Virus record (IMG/VR): IMGVR_UViG_3300018421_000010
Location: 1 to 64,000 of that record
Length of the DNA: 64,000 bases
Reading direction: 5' to 3' (one strand)
Source of the DNA: a virus
The notes beneath the pieces are model-generated. The model saw only the letters and a list, made by a program, of their open reading frames with translations, ran no database searches and was not told where the DNA came from. Below are positions 16,599 to 25,596 of this stretch, piece by piece. Numbering within the stretch: the stretch's first letter is position 1; every line of letters starts with the position of its first letter. Made by a program: the position numbers and the translations under genes.

Positions 16599-19500
16599 TT
16601 AATTCTCCGTTAGTATCCAACCCTGTTCTGCGTTATAGTAAACAAGTCCAAAAGCAGCACGATCTGTTTGAATAACTAGGTTATCGGCTCTGCCTTGTAT
16701 ATTGTGCCCATTTCTTGCTATGGTAATATTAAATAGACTTGCTGTTCCAAATCCATCTATTACTCTTATTTCGTCACCTAGTTCTGCTACAGCAGGAAGG
16801 GTGATTGTTACACCTCCTGTAACACTAGTATCAACAATATAAGCACTACCTGCTTCAGCTGTAACATTAGTTATCAGTTCTGTCCAGCCTCTAGATAGTT
16901 TTCCTGTTTTAACAACATTTGTAGTAACGTTTGCGTTAACAACATCACCAACAACAGTACCATCAATATCATTAATAATTTGTGTACTGTCTTGTGCAAA
17001 TACTGAACCAGTTATGTCACCTCTAATATTGTTAGAAACAATATCGCCAACATATAGATTAGCATATCTAAATGTAGCACTACCGATGTCGCCGTCTAGA
17101 TCAAACTCTGGAATAAAGTTTACACCAGTTCTAGTATTAACAGTGTCAAATATATCTACTGTACCTGCAAGTGATGTATTACCGTCAACGTAGAATTGCT
17201 CAGTAGCACCTATAGTAAATCTAAATCCGTCACTTAGTGTAGCTGGAGTAAAGAATACTGCACTACCTTGTTTTTGTATTGTAACATCATCGTTAGCAAT
17301 ACGACCTTTGATTTCACCAGTTAGACCATCAACCATTACGCTTGAATCGTCTGCAAATACAGAACCTTTCAAGTCGCCTGCTAGTGTAGCAAATGTACTT
17401 CCGTTAGTCCATTCCGTGCCGTTCCATTGCAGTACATCGCCTACTGCTGGTGCACCTAGTGTGACTCCACTTAGATCATCGATAGTTTTAAGTCCAAACT
17501 CAGTATTAAACCTTGCGTTTGTGAAATAGTAGTTAGCAATACCTTCTGCTAGATCGTCTGTTGTTTTTAAACTTAAACTGTTGTCAAATCTAGTTTCAGT
17601 CCAATACAAGTTACTTGTACCTTCAGCAATATCACTTGATAGTAAGTTGCTTAATCTATAATCAAAGTCTTGGTTAAAGTAAGTTGTTTGATAGTATCTG
17701 TTTGAATTACCTTCTGCTAAGTTATCTGTTGATATTGCTAGTAAATTAGAAGTAAAGTTGGCATCGCCTCTTGCTTCAGTCCAATAAAGGTTATTGTTTC
17801 CTTCTGCTACTCCGTCAGTTGTTAGGCCGCCGCCAATTCTAATTAATTGCTGCCAAGAACCACCAACTGCAACATATGCTTCGCCATCTGCTTGTACTAC
17901 TGCAAACATACCTGCATAAGTTGTTGCACTTGGTAGGTCTGCTGTTGTTGCATAATAACTTCTAATTTTGTTAGTTGAACTTGTTAATTCAATTGTTGCA
18001 CTTGGACTTGTAATACTACCGTTTAAGTTACCTTCAAATGTTGATGCAACTACAGTGTCAGAACCAAATGACCATTTGTCAACTGCTTCATCCCATACAA
18101 ATTGTTTAACACCGTCGTCTCCTCTGCGTACTTCAATACCAGAATTTAATGATGGTGTGCCAGTTGTAACATTTGAGTTAAGTGTAATAATGTTATCTTC
18201 AACTAATAACTGTTGTGTGTCAATAGTTGTAGTTGTACCTTGTACAGTTAAGTTTCCGCTAACAGTTAAGTTAAGGAATGTTGGACTTGCATTTGTTGCA
18301 ACATCTTGTCCAACAGCAATTACACCAGTTGTACTGTTATAAATTACACCTGTACCTGCACTCAACGAAGCTCTTGCTCTTGCTGCTGTATGGTACAAAT
18401 TAGTTGCACCTTGTGCTTCTGAAATTTCGTCAGTTACAGTTGGTACTGTTGGTGTGTTTGTAAAGTTTGTATAATCTAAGAAGTAACTTGGTGATTGACC
18501 ATTTAGATTTTGTACTTCGCCAAACTCGTTAATAATAACATCGCCATATTCATTTTCAACATGATAAGCATTTAGTCCACCTAAAATATAGTTACCTGTC
18601 AGTGTTGATTCGATAGTGCCACTTGATGTAAAGTTACCGCTAACTGATAGATTGTTAAATGATGAAGTGTTTGTACTTGTAACATCACCACTCAATGTAC
18701 CGTTAACGCTACCGTTCAAACTACCAGTAAAGAAACCTTCAAAGCTCAAGTTTTGACTTGGACTTGTAGGATCTGCTCTAACAAGCATTGGTAGTGAACT
18801 ATAGAATTGGAGGCTTGTTCCTTCAATTCTTGTTGCACCAAGTGTTGCTAGTGGACCACCTCTTATTGATCCACCTGCTCCAAATAGTAATTGTGTATTG
18901 TTGTTAACATTAATAGTTGTGCCACTTGACGATCCAATTGTATCGGTAAGTGTTTCACTGTTGGAAACATCGCCTAAAATTTTGTTTGATATTGCATCAA
19001 CAAGTATTGTTGAGTCATCGCCAAATACAGAACCTTTAACATCACTACCCCAAATTGCAGTTGAAATATCTGCAAATTCTACAGCATCGCCTGTTGCGTT
19101 TACAGCAAGGAATTTGTTGCTGAACCCTGCAAATGAGCTTGGTGTATCTGTTAGTCCTAAGAATGTTGTAGAACCTCCTGTACCACCACCTGTTGCTTCA
19201 ATTGTTAGTGTGTTTGCTACATCATCATATGTAAGGTTAATACCTGTACCTGCATTTACAAGTGTGCTAACACGATCGTCTACACGCTCGTCTGTATACC
19301 ATTTGTTAATAAGTCCTTCTGACAAATCGTCAGTAGTCTTAGTACTAAACATTATGTTCCAGTCAGCTTGTGTAAACTTGTCTAGAATATAAATGGTGCC
19401 AGTCATTCCTGGATAGAATTGACTTATGTAATATAGTGTATCTGGTGCATCTTGTGGAACAGTAAATGTAATAGTTCCGCTGTCAGTTCCATTACCAGTT

Positions 19501-21269
19501 ACACCGTCAGTGTATGCATTGGTAGTTCCTGTGGTTGCTGATGTCTTAATATAGAACGGACTACCTGTTGTGCTTATGCTAAAGGTATAAGTCTGTCCTC
19601 TAGTTAGATATAGTGTTGGATCAGTTAAGTTAGTTGTTCCGCCACCGTTGAATACATAGTTATTTGTACCGTCTGCTGTTACAGTAAAGTTAATAACACC
19701 GTCTACACTTGCAACGTCACCTGGTACAAAATTTGTGCCATCCCAAACTAGTGCTTGACCATTTGTTGGAGCAGTACTTGTTGTATCTACGTCTTGTAAT
19801 GCATCAATGCTTGTTGTTCCTAGAGATGGTGCTACTGCACCTGGCACCCAGTTAGATCCATTCCATACTAGTGCTTCGCCATTGCTTGGTGCTGCTGAAG
19901 TTGTGTCAACATCTGATAATGCATCAATGCTTGTAGCACTAATATCTGCTGCAACACTGCCTGGAACAAAGTCATTGCCGTTCCATACAAGTGCTTGTCC
20001 ATTTGTTGGGGCAACACTAGTAATGTCAACATCATTTAATGCACCAACACTGAATGAGCCAATGCCTGTGATGTATCCTGAACTATTGTTAAAACTAATA
20101 ACACCAGTAACTTGGTTAAAGTCAATGTCACCTGTGCCGCTAATATCTGTTAGTGCAATACCTACGCCACCTGTTGAAGTTGCGTCAGCAGCTGGTGCCC
20201 ATGTAGCACCGTCCCATTTTAGTACTTGACCTGTACTTGGAGCAGTTGCACTTACATCTGCAAGATCTGCTAGGTTAGTAGGAATAGTTGGTGTGCCGGT
20301 TAGGTCACTGTATAATCCGCTAGTTGCTACTGTTGCTAGTGTAGGAGTACCTGTTAAGTCTGCATATGCACCGCTTGTTGCTACTGTTGCTAAACTTGCA
20401 GTTGTAGCATAACTTGATAAGTCTGGAGGAGTTAAAGTAAACAGACCTAGTGTATTATTATATGTTAATGTACCAGTACCGCTTGGTGCTACAGTGTTAG
20501 CTGACAAGTCAGTTAGTGCAATGCCGCCGCTGCCACTGTCATCTGTTCCAACTTCCCAAGCACTGCTTGTTGCATTGTATTTTAATACGCTTCCTGTAAC
20601 AGCACCAGTTACATCAACATCTGTTAATGTTGCCATTGATCCGCCACTGCTTGCTACAGTACCTGGAACAAAGTTTGTGCCATCCCAAACTAGAGCCTGG
20701 CCGTTAGTAGGTGCTGCTGTTGCTGTATCTACATCGCTTAGTGCATTGATGCTTGTAGCACTAATATCTGCTGCTACTGCACCAGGAACCCATGCACTGC
20801 CATTCCAAACTAGTGCTTGGCCGTTGCTAGGTGTGGCTGCACTTACGTTTGTTAAATCATCTAATGCTTGTGCTACTGCGGTTGGTGTGGTTGCTGTCCA
20901 TACAGCACCATCATAGGAAAGGACTTGACCGCTTGTTGCTCCTGCTACACTTGTATCGTTTAATGCTGCTAGGCTTGTTATGATAGTTGGTGTGTTAGCA
21001 AAATTATTATAGTCTAAATAGTAAGCCGGTGATTGACCTGCTAGTGTTGCGGCATCTGTACTTGATGAAGTTGCACTTCCCCATCCAATGCTTCCGTCAA
21101 CGCCAACGATTAAAACTTGGCCTTGTAAACCAAGCTCCCATTCGGGAAAACCGCCTACTTTACTGTAAAGTTCGGTAAAATTATTATTTGTTTTCGTAAG
21201 TGCGGAACGTAGTGTATCGCCGTCACCTGCGTCAGGGCTACTACCTGTGTTGATTATTTCTTGAGCCAT
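16599..21269 (-). CDS. Tail-fibre-like protein with two classes of internal repeats
   Basis: 1556 residues. The N-terminal 20-510 region carries nine copies of a 27-30-residue unit, LNDVDTxxxAPTNGQALVWNGSxWVPG-like (for example ALVWNGSAWVPG). A second class, LAEGxxNxYxTxARxxxxF, occurs six times further on. Both are common modules in phage fibres, forming trimeric stalk segments. The middle has beta-helix-like NGSVNGTLSGDVTS stretches, and the C-terminus is a compact domain that could bind a receptor. The first five codons give AQEIINTG, as in other phage fibre starts. An AGGA site and a late motif at 21301-21310 precede it. Confidence 0.8.
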   Translation of the reverse strand: MAQEIINTGSSPDAGDGDTLRSALTKTNNNFTELYSKVGGFPEWELGLQGQVLIVGVDGSIGWGSATSSSTDAATLAGQSPAYYLDYNNFANTPTIITSLAALNDTSVAGATSGQVLSYDGAVWTATTPTAVAQALDDLTNVSAATPSNGQALVWNGSAWVPGAVAADISATSINALSDVDTATAAPTNGQALVWDGTNFVPGTVASSGGSMATLTDVDVTGAVTGSVLKYNATSSAWEVGTDDSGSGGIALTDLSANTVAPSGTGTLTYNNTLGLFTLTPPDLSSYATTASLATVATSGAYADLTGTPTLATVATSGLYSDLTGTPTIPTNLADLADVSATAPSTGQVLKWDGATWAPAADATSTGGVGIALTDISGTGDIDFNQVTGVISFNNSSGYITGIGSFSVGALNDVDITSVAPTNGQALVWNGNDFVPGSVAADISATSIDALSDVDTTSAAPSNGEALVWNGSNWVPGAVAPSLGTTSIDALQDVDTTSTAPTNGQALVWDGTNFVPGDVASVDGVINFTVTADGTNNYVFNGGGTTNLTDPTLYLTRGQTYTFSISTTGSPFYIKTSATTGTTNAYTDGVTGNGTDSGTITFTVPQDAPDTLYYISQFYPGMTGTIYILDKFTQADWNIMFSTKTTDDLSEGLINKWYTDERVDDRVSTLVNAGTGINLTYDDVANTLTIEATGGGTGGSTTFLGLTDTPSSFAGFSNKFLAVNATGDAVEFADISTAIWGSDVKGSVFGDDSTILVDAISNKILGDVSNSETLTDTIGSSSGTTINVNNNTQLLFGAGGSIRGGPLATLGATRIEGTSLQFYSSLPMLVRADPTSPSQNLSFEGFFTGSLNGSVNGTLSGDVTSTNTSSFNNLSVSGNFTSSGTIESTLTGNYILGGLNAYHVENEYGDVIINEFGEVQNLNGQSPSYFLDYTNFTNTPTVPTVTDEISEAQGATNLYHTAARARASLSAGTGVIYNSTTGVIAVGQDVATNASPTFLNLTVSGNLTVQGTTTTIDTQQLLVEDNIITLNSNVTTGTPSLNSGIEVRRGDDGVKQFVWDEAVDKWSFGSDTVVASTFEGNLNGSITSPSATIELTSSTNKIRSYYATTADLPSATTYAGMFAVVQADGEAYVAVGGSWQQLIRIGGGLTTDGVAEGNNNLYWTEARGDANFTSNLLAISTDNLAEGNSNRYYQTTYFNQDFDYRLSNLLSSDIAEGTSNLYWTETRFDNSLSLKTTDDLAEGIANYYFTNARFNTEFGLKTIDDLSGVTLGAPAVGDVLQWNGTEWTNGSTFATLAGDLKGSVFADDSSVMVDGLTGEIKGRIANDDVTIQKQGSAVFFTPATLSDGFRFTIGATEQFYVDGNTSLAGTVDIFDTVNTRTGVNFIPEFDLDGDIGSATFRYANLYVGDIVSNNIRGDITGSVFAQDSTQIINDIDGTVVGDVVNANVTTNVVKTGKLSRGWTELITNVTAEAGSAYIVDTSVTGGVTITLPAVAELGDEIRVIDGFGTASLFNITIARNGHNIQGRADNLVIQTDRAAFGLVYYNAEQGWILTEN
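19720..20990 (-). repeat. In-frame fibre repeat block (AP-x-NGQALVWNGS type)
   Basis: Eight related units of about 80-90 nt, irregularly spaced, encode LxDVDTxxAAPTNGQALVWDGTNFVPG-type segments in the fibre at 16599-21269. A ninth more divergent copy lies near 17430. They vary at the second half of each unit, suggesting expansion by recombination. Confidence 0.75.
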
Positions 21270-21300
21270 AGTGTCCTATTCCTAGCATACATTTATTTAA

Positions 21301-21310
21301 AGTATTTATC
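21301..21310 (-). promoter_or_regulatory. Late promoter motif for the 1556-residue fibre
   Basis: GATAAATACT on the minus strand, 31 nt before the ATG at 21269, back to back with the plus-strand motif at 21325-21335. Confidence 0.55.
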
Positions 21311-21324
21311 TTATCAGTTCAATT

Positions 21325-21335
21325 CTAATAAATAC
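21325..21335 (+). promoter_or_regulatory. Late promoter motif for the plus-strand neck/enzyme operon
   Basis: CTAATAAATAC on the plus strand ends 7 nt before the gp14 ATG at 21343. There is no Shine-Dalgarno sequence between. It is the only late-type motif noticed for the operon 21343-28952. Confidence 0.6.
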
Positions 21336-21342
21336 TTGTACT

Positions 21343-22713
21343 ATGCCAAGACTAAGTTTATACAAACCAGAAAAAGGTCGTGACTACAAGTTTTTAGACC
21401 GTCAAATATACGAAATGTTTCAAATTGGTGGGACAGATGTAAACATTCACAAATACATCGGCACCGATGACGGTACCACTGTGAAAGATGAAAGACAAAT
21501 ACAAGATCTACTGTTTTTAGAGAACAGAGATCGTAAGTATGACGAAGATATTTACACTATTAGAGGTATCTATAATGTACAAGATATTGACTTTGACCTA
21601 AGTCAATTTGGACTGTTTTTACAAAATGACACAGTGTTTATGACCATACATATTAATAGTAGCGTAGATGCACTTGGTCGTAAAATAATGCCTGGTGATG
21701 TATTGGAATTACCTCATTTAAAGGATGAATTTGCAGCAAACGATTACGAAGTTGCACTTAAACGCTTTTATGTTGTAGAAGATGTTAACCGTGCTGCTGA
21801 AGGTTTTTCACCAACTTGGTATCCGCACTTATATAGAATTAAATTAAAACAGATAGTAGACAGTCAAGAATTTAAAGATATTTTAGATTTACCAATGAAT
21901 GAAGATGCTCCTGAGCAGGGCAGTTTACGCGATTTGTTGTCTACATACGAAGCAGAAATGCAAATTAATAATGCAAATCTTGCAGAAGCAGAAAAGGATG
22001 CTGCAAAGTCAGGATATGACATTACAAATCTTTATACACTTGCTGTTAACGAAGACGGCAGCACTGCACTAGAAACTGTTGATGATAGTACACTGAATGC
22101 AGACTCATTAAATACTGTTGATGCATTGCGTAACACTCCGAGAAAAGATGGTTATAGTGGTTACTTATTAGGCTCTACTGAAGCTCCAGACGGTGCTCCA
22201 TTTGGTAGCGGTATTGCGTTTCCAACTACTCAAGCAGAAGGAGATTATTTTTTACGTATAGACTTTTTACCTAATAGATTATTCCGTTATGACGGAACAC
22301 GTTGGGTTAAAATGAGAGATAATCTAAGAATGGATATGACAAATACTAGTGCAAGACAAACACAACGCTTGTCGTTTGTTAACAATCTTGAATTTACATA
22401 TATTGATAAACTTGCCGCAGACATGGCATCATTGGCAAAGGGCGACACTGTTATTCAAACAGACGTACAGTTAATTACACCAACTCCTGCATATGTTCTT
22501 ATTAAACTTAATAACTTTAAACTTGAATTGTCAGTTGCTGAAAATCCTGGCTTAATAACCACATATGCAAAAGGCAGTTTTACAGATTTAATGCAAATAA
22601 ATTTACCAACAGAAATTATCGAAACAGGTTTGTGGGAAGTTATATTCTACAATGATAGAGTTAAACAGCGTCAAAGCCTAAGTGAAGCATTGCGTCCAAG
22701 GAGTGACAATTAA
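21343..22713 (+). CDS. 14: Neck protein gp14-like, enlarged
   Basis: 456 residues against 256 in T4. The N-terminus has DRQIYEMFQIGGTDVNIHKY and FGLFLQNDTVFMTIHI, followed by the marker DALGRKIMPGDVLELPHL, matching T4 gp14 (the T4 form has PKEGDLIYFP at the same place). It forms the second neck ring with gp13. The extra 200 residues at the C-terminal half contain FRYDGTRWVKM and look like a decoration. It is the first gene of the plus-strand operon that also carries gp15 and the radical-SAM enzymes; its last base is shared with gp15 (TAATG). Confidence 0.8.
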   Translation: MPRLSLYKPEKGRDYKFLDRQIYEMFQIGGTDVNIHKYIGTDDGTTVKDERQIQDLLFLENRDRKYDEDIYTIRGIYNVQDIDFDLSQFGLFLQNDTVFMTIHINSSVDALGRKIMPGDVLELPHLKDEFAANDYEVALKRFYVVEDVNRAAEGFSPTWYPHLYRIKLKQIVDSQEFKDILDLPMNEDAPEQGSLRDLLSTYEAEMQINNANLAEAEKDAAKSGYDITNLYTLAVNEDGSTALETVDDSTLNADSLNTVDALRNTPRKDGYSGYLLGSTEAPDGAPFGSGIAFPTTQAEGDYFLRIDFLPNRLFRYDGTRWVKMRDNLRMDMTNTSARQTQRLSFVNNLEFTYIDKLAADMASLAKGDTVIQTDVQLITPTPAYVLIKLNNFKLELSVAENPGLITTYAKGSFTDLMQINLPTEIIETGLWEVIFYNDRVKQRQSLSEALRPRSDN

Positions 22714-24143
22714 TGGAACATTTTTATGACGGTCAAGTAAGACGCTATCTAAATCAGATGCTTCGTTTGCTGAGTCATTTTACTTACAAAGACGGAAGTG
22801 GAAAAATAACACAAGTTCCTGTAATGTATGGAGACATTACACGACAAGTTGCAAGTATTATTAGAGATAACTCAGAAAATAAAATACCAAGTGCTCCACG
22901 AATAGGTATGTATGTAACTGGTCTTGAACAAGATCGTTCTCGTACTGCTGATGCAAGTTATGTTAACAAAGTTCATATTAGAGAAAGAGAGTATGACGAA
23001 GTTAATAAAAAATATCTTCCTACTCAAGGTAATTCATATACAGTTGAAAGGCTAATGCCTAGCCCTTATACACTTACTGTTAATGCGGACATATGGTCAA
23101 CAAACTCAGATCAAAAGCTACAACTTGTAGAACAGATACTAATGCTGTTTAATCCAAGTTTAGAAATTCAAACAACAGACAACTTTGTTGATTGGACTAG
23201 TTTAAGTGTTGTTAACTTAGAAGGTGTAACTTGGAGTAGTAGAAGTATTCCGCAAGGAACTGAAAGCGAAATTGATGTGGCAACACTACAATTTAGTACA
23301 CCCATCTATATTAGTCCTCCAGTAAAAGTAAAACAACTAGGTGTAGTAACTCAAATTACTATGAGTATAGGTGATGAAGAACGCGGCACTATTGAAACAG
23401 GTATTAATATTCCTGGTGACTCGATACTATTCCCAGGATGGGATCAAGAAGCACCACAAGGATTTAAGGCTAATATAGGATTAAATCCAGATGATTGGCA
23501 TTTACTTGTAATAGGAACATATTCAGAGCTTGTTAATCCTATGGGTCTACAAGCACAGTCAGAACTAGATGTACCAACACCTAATGGAACAAAAGGTTCA
23601 TGGCAAGGAATACTTGATGCAATGCCTGGGCAATATCGTGCAGGACTTTCTAAAATATTCTTAAAACGTTCAGATACAAACGCACCTATTGTTGGATACA
23701 TTACACTGAATCCGTTAGATGATAGAAAACTTGTAGTAAATTGGGATGAAGATACTCAACCAACTAATACACTACTTACAGGTCCTACACGTACAGATGG
23801 AAATATAAATGCTGTTGTTGATCCTCAAAGAGCAATACCAAATGTTGGTCCAGGTGTTAGATTCTTAATTACAGGAAATATAGGTGATATTTCCAATGTT
23901 GACGGTCCTGATGCATGGAAAAATTTAGATGGTAGTGACTTTATAGCTGAAGAAAATGACATTATAGAATGGGACGGTCTCAAGTGGCATATTATATTTG
24001 ATGCAAGCGAGTATGCCGGTGATCCTATTTATGTTAGAAATATTAATCCTAATAGTGGTCTACAATTTAAATGGGACGGAGATCAGTGGATTAAAGCCTG
24101 GGAAGGCATTTACGAGCCAGGAAACTGGCAAATCATCCTCTAA
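22713..24143 (+). CDS. 15: Tail sheath terminator gp15-like, enlarged
   Basis: 476 residues against 272 in T4. The start, EHFYDGQVRRYLNQMLRLLS, and the middle YTLTVNADIWSTNSDQKLQLVEQILMLFNPSLEI follow T4 gp15 closely (T4 has MVEQILPYFQPHF). gp15 caps the tail tube and sheath and joins the tail to the neck. The last 200 residues are an addition with EWDGLKWHIIFD and FKWDGDQWIKA motifs, as in gp14 and the fibres. It overlaps gp14 by one base and the Nudix gene follows 17 nt later. Confidence 0.85.
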   Translation: MEHFYDGQVRRYLNQMLRLLSHFTYKDGSGKITQVPVMYGDITRQVASIIRDNSENKIPSAPRIGMYVTGLEQDRSRTADASYVNKVHIREREYDEVNKKYLPTQGNSYTVERLMPSPYTLTVNADIWSTNSDQKLQLVEQILMLFNPSLEIQTTDNFVDWTSLSVVNLEGVTWSSRSIPQGTESEIDVATLQFSTPIYISPPVKVKQLGVVTQITMSIGDEERGTIETGINIPGDSILFPGWDQEAPQGFKANIGLNPDDWHLLVIGTYSELVNPMGLQAQSELDVPTPNGTKGSWQGILDAMPGQYRAGLSKIFLKRSDTNAPIVGYITLNPLDDRKLVVNWDEDTQPTNTLLTGPTRTDGNINAVVDPQRAIPNVGPGVRFLITGNIGDISNVDGPDAWKNLDGSDFIAEENDIIEWDGLKWHIIFDASEYAGDPIYVRNINPNSGLQFKWDGDQWIKAWEGIYEPGNWQIIL

Positions 24144-24160
24144 ATCAAATAACTACTTAT

Positions 24161-24613
24161 ATGAGTAATAAAATCATTTGCAGTGGTGCTATCGTCTGTT
24201 CACTAAAAACTAAGCGATTCCTGCTGCTACAAAGGACACATCAAAAGCAAATAGGCCAATGGGGATTAGTAGGAGGAACTAATGACTCAAATGAGTCTCC
24301 ATGGGAAGGTCTAACGCGAGAGATTATAGAAGAAATAGGTTCTTTACCTAACTTTGTTAAAGTTATTCCATTAGAGCTTTTTGTTAGTAATGATGAAAAA
24401 TTTAATTTTCATACATATCTTTGTTTTGTAGATGAAGAGTTTATACCTGTTTTAAATGAAGAACACTCGGGATATTGTTGGGTTGATTTTGGTGTGTGGC
24501 CTAAACCCTTACATCAGGGGTTGCGAAATACTTTAAATAATGCTACAATAAAAACTAAAGTATTAACCGCAGTCGATGTATTACAATATATCGAGGATCA
24601 GAATGATAATTAA
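24161..24613 (+). CDS. Nudix hydrolase
   Basis: 150 residues. The Nudix box GX5EX7REUXEEXGU is present at residues 39-61 (GTNDSNE, seven residues, REIIEEIG), with S61 in place of the usual final hydrophobic residue. A conserved WGLVGG strand precedes it. Nudix enzymes cleave nucleoside diphosphates linked to another group (sugar, cap, dinucleotide). The substrate is unknown. Downstream it overlaps the oxygenase-like gene by 11 nt, and the gene belongs to the late neck operon, which is unusual for a house-cleaning enzyme. Confidence 0.9.
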   Translation: MSNKIICSGAIVCSLKTKRFLLLQRTHQKQIGQWGLVGGTNDSNESPWEGLTREIIEEIGSLPNFVKVIPLELFVSNDEKFNFHTYLCFVDEEFIPVLNEEHSGYCWVDFGVWPKPLHQGLRNTLNNATIKTKVLTAVDVLQYIEDQNDN

Positions 24614-25133
24614 AGATTTATGGCCTACAAAATTAATACAGTTCAAATGGGATAATCAAGAACTATTAGGTAATGTTGTTAACGACATTATTCTAAAATT
24701 TCCCGATGGTATTAGTGATAGTGAACGTCCCGATATAGAAGAATATCCTGAAATTAAACCAGCATATGATTATGTTAATGACTGCGTTGAAAAATTTTTA
24801 GAGGTTGAATTTCCTAAACAAGGAACTTATTCTTTTAGCTGGTGGGTACATGTTTATAGACAAGGTGCTACACATCATATACATAATCACTTAGGCAGTC
24901 AGTTTACTGGTATACTTTATCTTGCAACACCTCCTGTAGGCGGAGAACTAGTATTACACGATCCAAGAGGTAATGCTAACAGAGGTTATAATAATAATTT
25001 AAAACATATGTTTGATCCTATTATATTAAAACCCGAAGCAGGTGATTTGTTTATATTTCCTAGTTTTGTTTGGCACAATGTTGAAACTGTAAAAGACATG
25101 CGTATATGCATGCCATTCGATGTGTGGTGTTAA
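24603..25133 (+). CDS. 2OG-Fe(II) oxygenase-like protein
   Basis: 176 residues when started at the ATG at 24603; an upstream ATG exists but GAGG five bases before 24603 supports this start. The double-stranded beta-helix core shows HHIHNH (H94 and H96 as candidate metal ligands), FTGILYL, GGELVLHDPRG, the distal AGDLFIFPSFVWHNV with H158, and R167 for 2-oxoglutarate. It resembles the phage/bacterial family of putative 2OG-Fe(II) hydroxylases. These hydroxylate peptidyl residues, small molecules or nucleic acids. Being followed by a cupin and radical-SAM enzymes, it may modify the same target; this is inference. Confidence 0.75.
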   Translation: MIIKDLWPTKLIQFKWDNQELLGNVVNDIILKFPDGISDSERPDIEEYPEIKPAYDYVNDCVEKFLEVEFPKQGTYSFSWWVHVYRQGATHHIHNHLGSQFTGILYLATPPVGGELVLHDPRGNANRGYNNNLKHMFDPIILKPEAGDLFIFPSFVWHNVETVKDMRICMPFDVWC

Positions 25134-25134
25134 T

Positions 25135-25596
25135 ATGCTACTACCTAGTGTTAGTCTATCGTACGATGAATTTGTATCTTTAATTAGAAGCGAGCATGCT
25201 TTTAATGAAGACATGGTTAGTTATATTGATCGAAAAGGCTTGCAACACTATTTAAAATTTGACGATTATATTTCATATCTAGGTAAAATAGATAACTTAT
25301 TGTTAGACAAGGATATAACAATTAAAGTAGAAAAATATGAAACTATGTGTAACTTTAATAAAGGCACTGTTCATATATTTTATGCTAAAGAAGGAAGTCC
25401 TAGTTTTGACGAGCATTGTGATCCTGTAGACTTAATGTTGCAAGTAACACATGGTGTAAAAACAATAGAAATGAATCAAAGAGATTATACGTTGCATAAG
25501 GGAGAACGTTTATACATTCCTGCAAGTACATTACATCGTGCAACAAACAAATATGAAAGCATTATGCTATCTTGGGGTATAAATGACTGTACATAA
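25135..25596 (+). CDS. Cupin-fold protein
   Basis: 153 residues from the ATG at 25135. Two cupin-type motifs are visible: DEHCDPVDLMLQVTHGVKT, and KGERLYIPASTLHRATN, where the H and N are typical of motif 2. Such proteins bind a metal or small ligand; some are dioxygenases or JmjC-like, others are non-catalytic. It starts one base after the oxygenase-like stop codon and its end overlaps the next gene by 14 nt. No close family is recognised. Confidence 0.7.
   Translation: MLLPSVSLSYDEFVSLIRSEHAFNEDMVSYIDRKGLQHYLKFDDYISYLGKIDNLLLDKDITIKVEKYETMCNFNKGTVHIFYAKEGSPSFDEHCDPVDLMLQVTHGVKTIEMNQRDYTLHKGERLYIPASTLHRATNKYESIMLSWGINDCT

Noticed and set aside
24576-24602. Upstream ATG of the 2OG oxygenase-like gene
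   Set aside because: It lies inside the Nudix gene without a ribosome-binding site; the ATG at 24603 has GAGG at proper distance.
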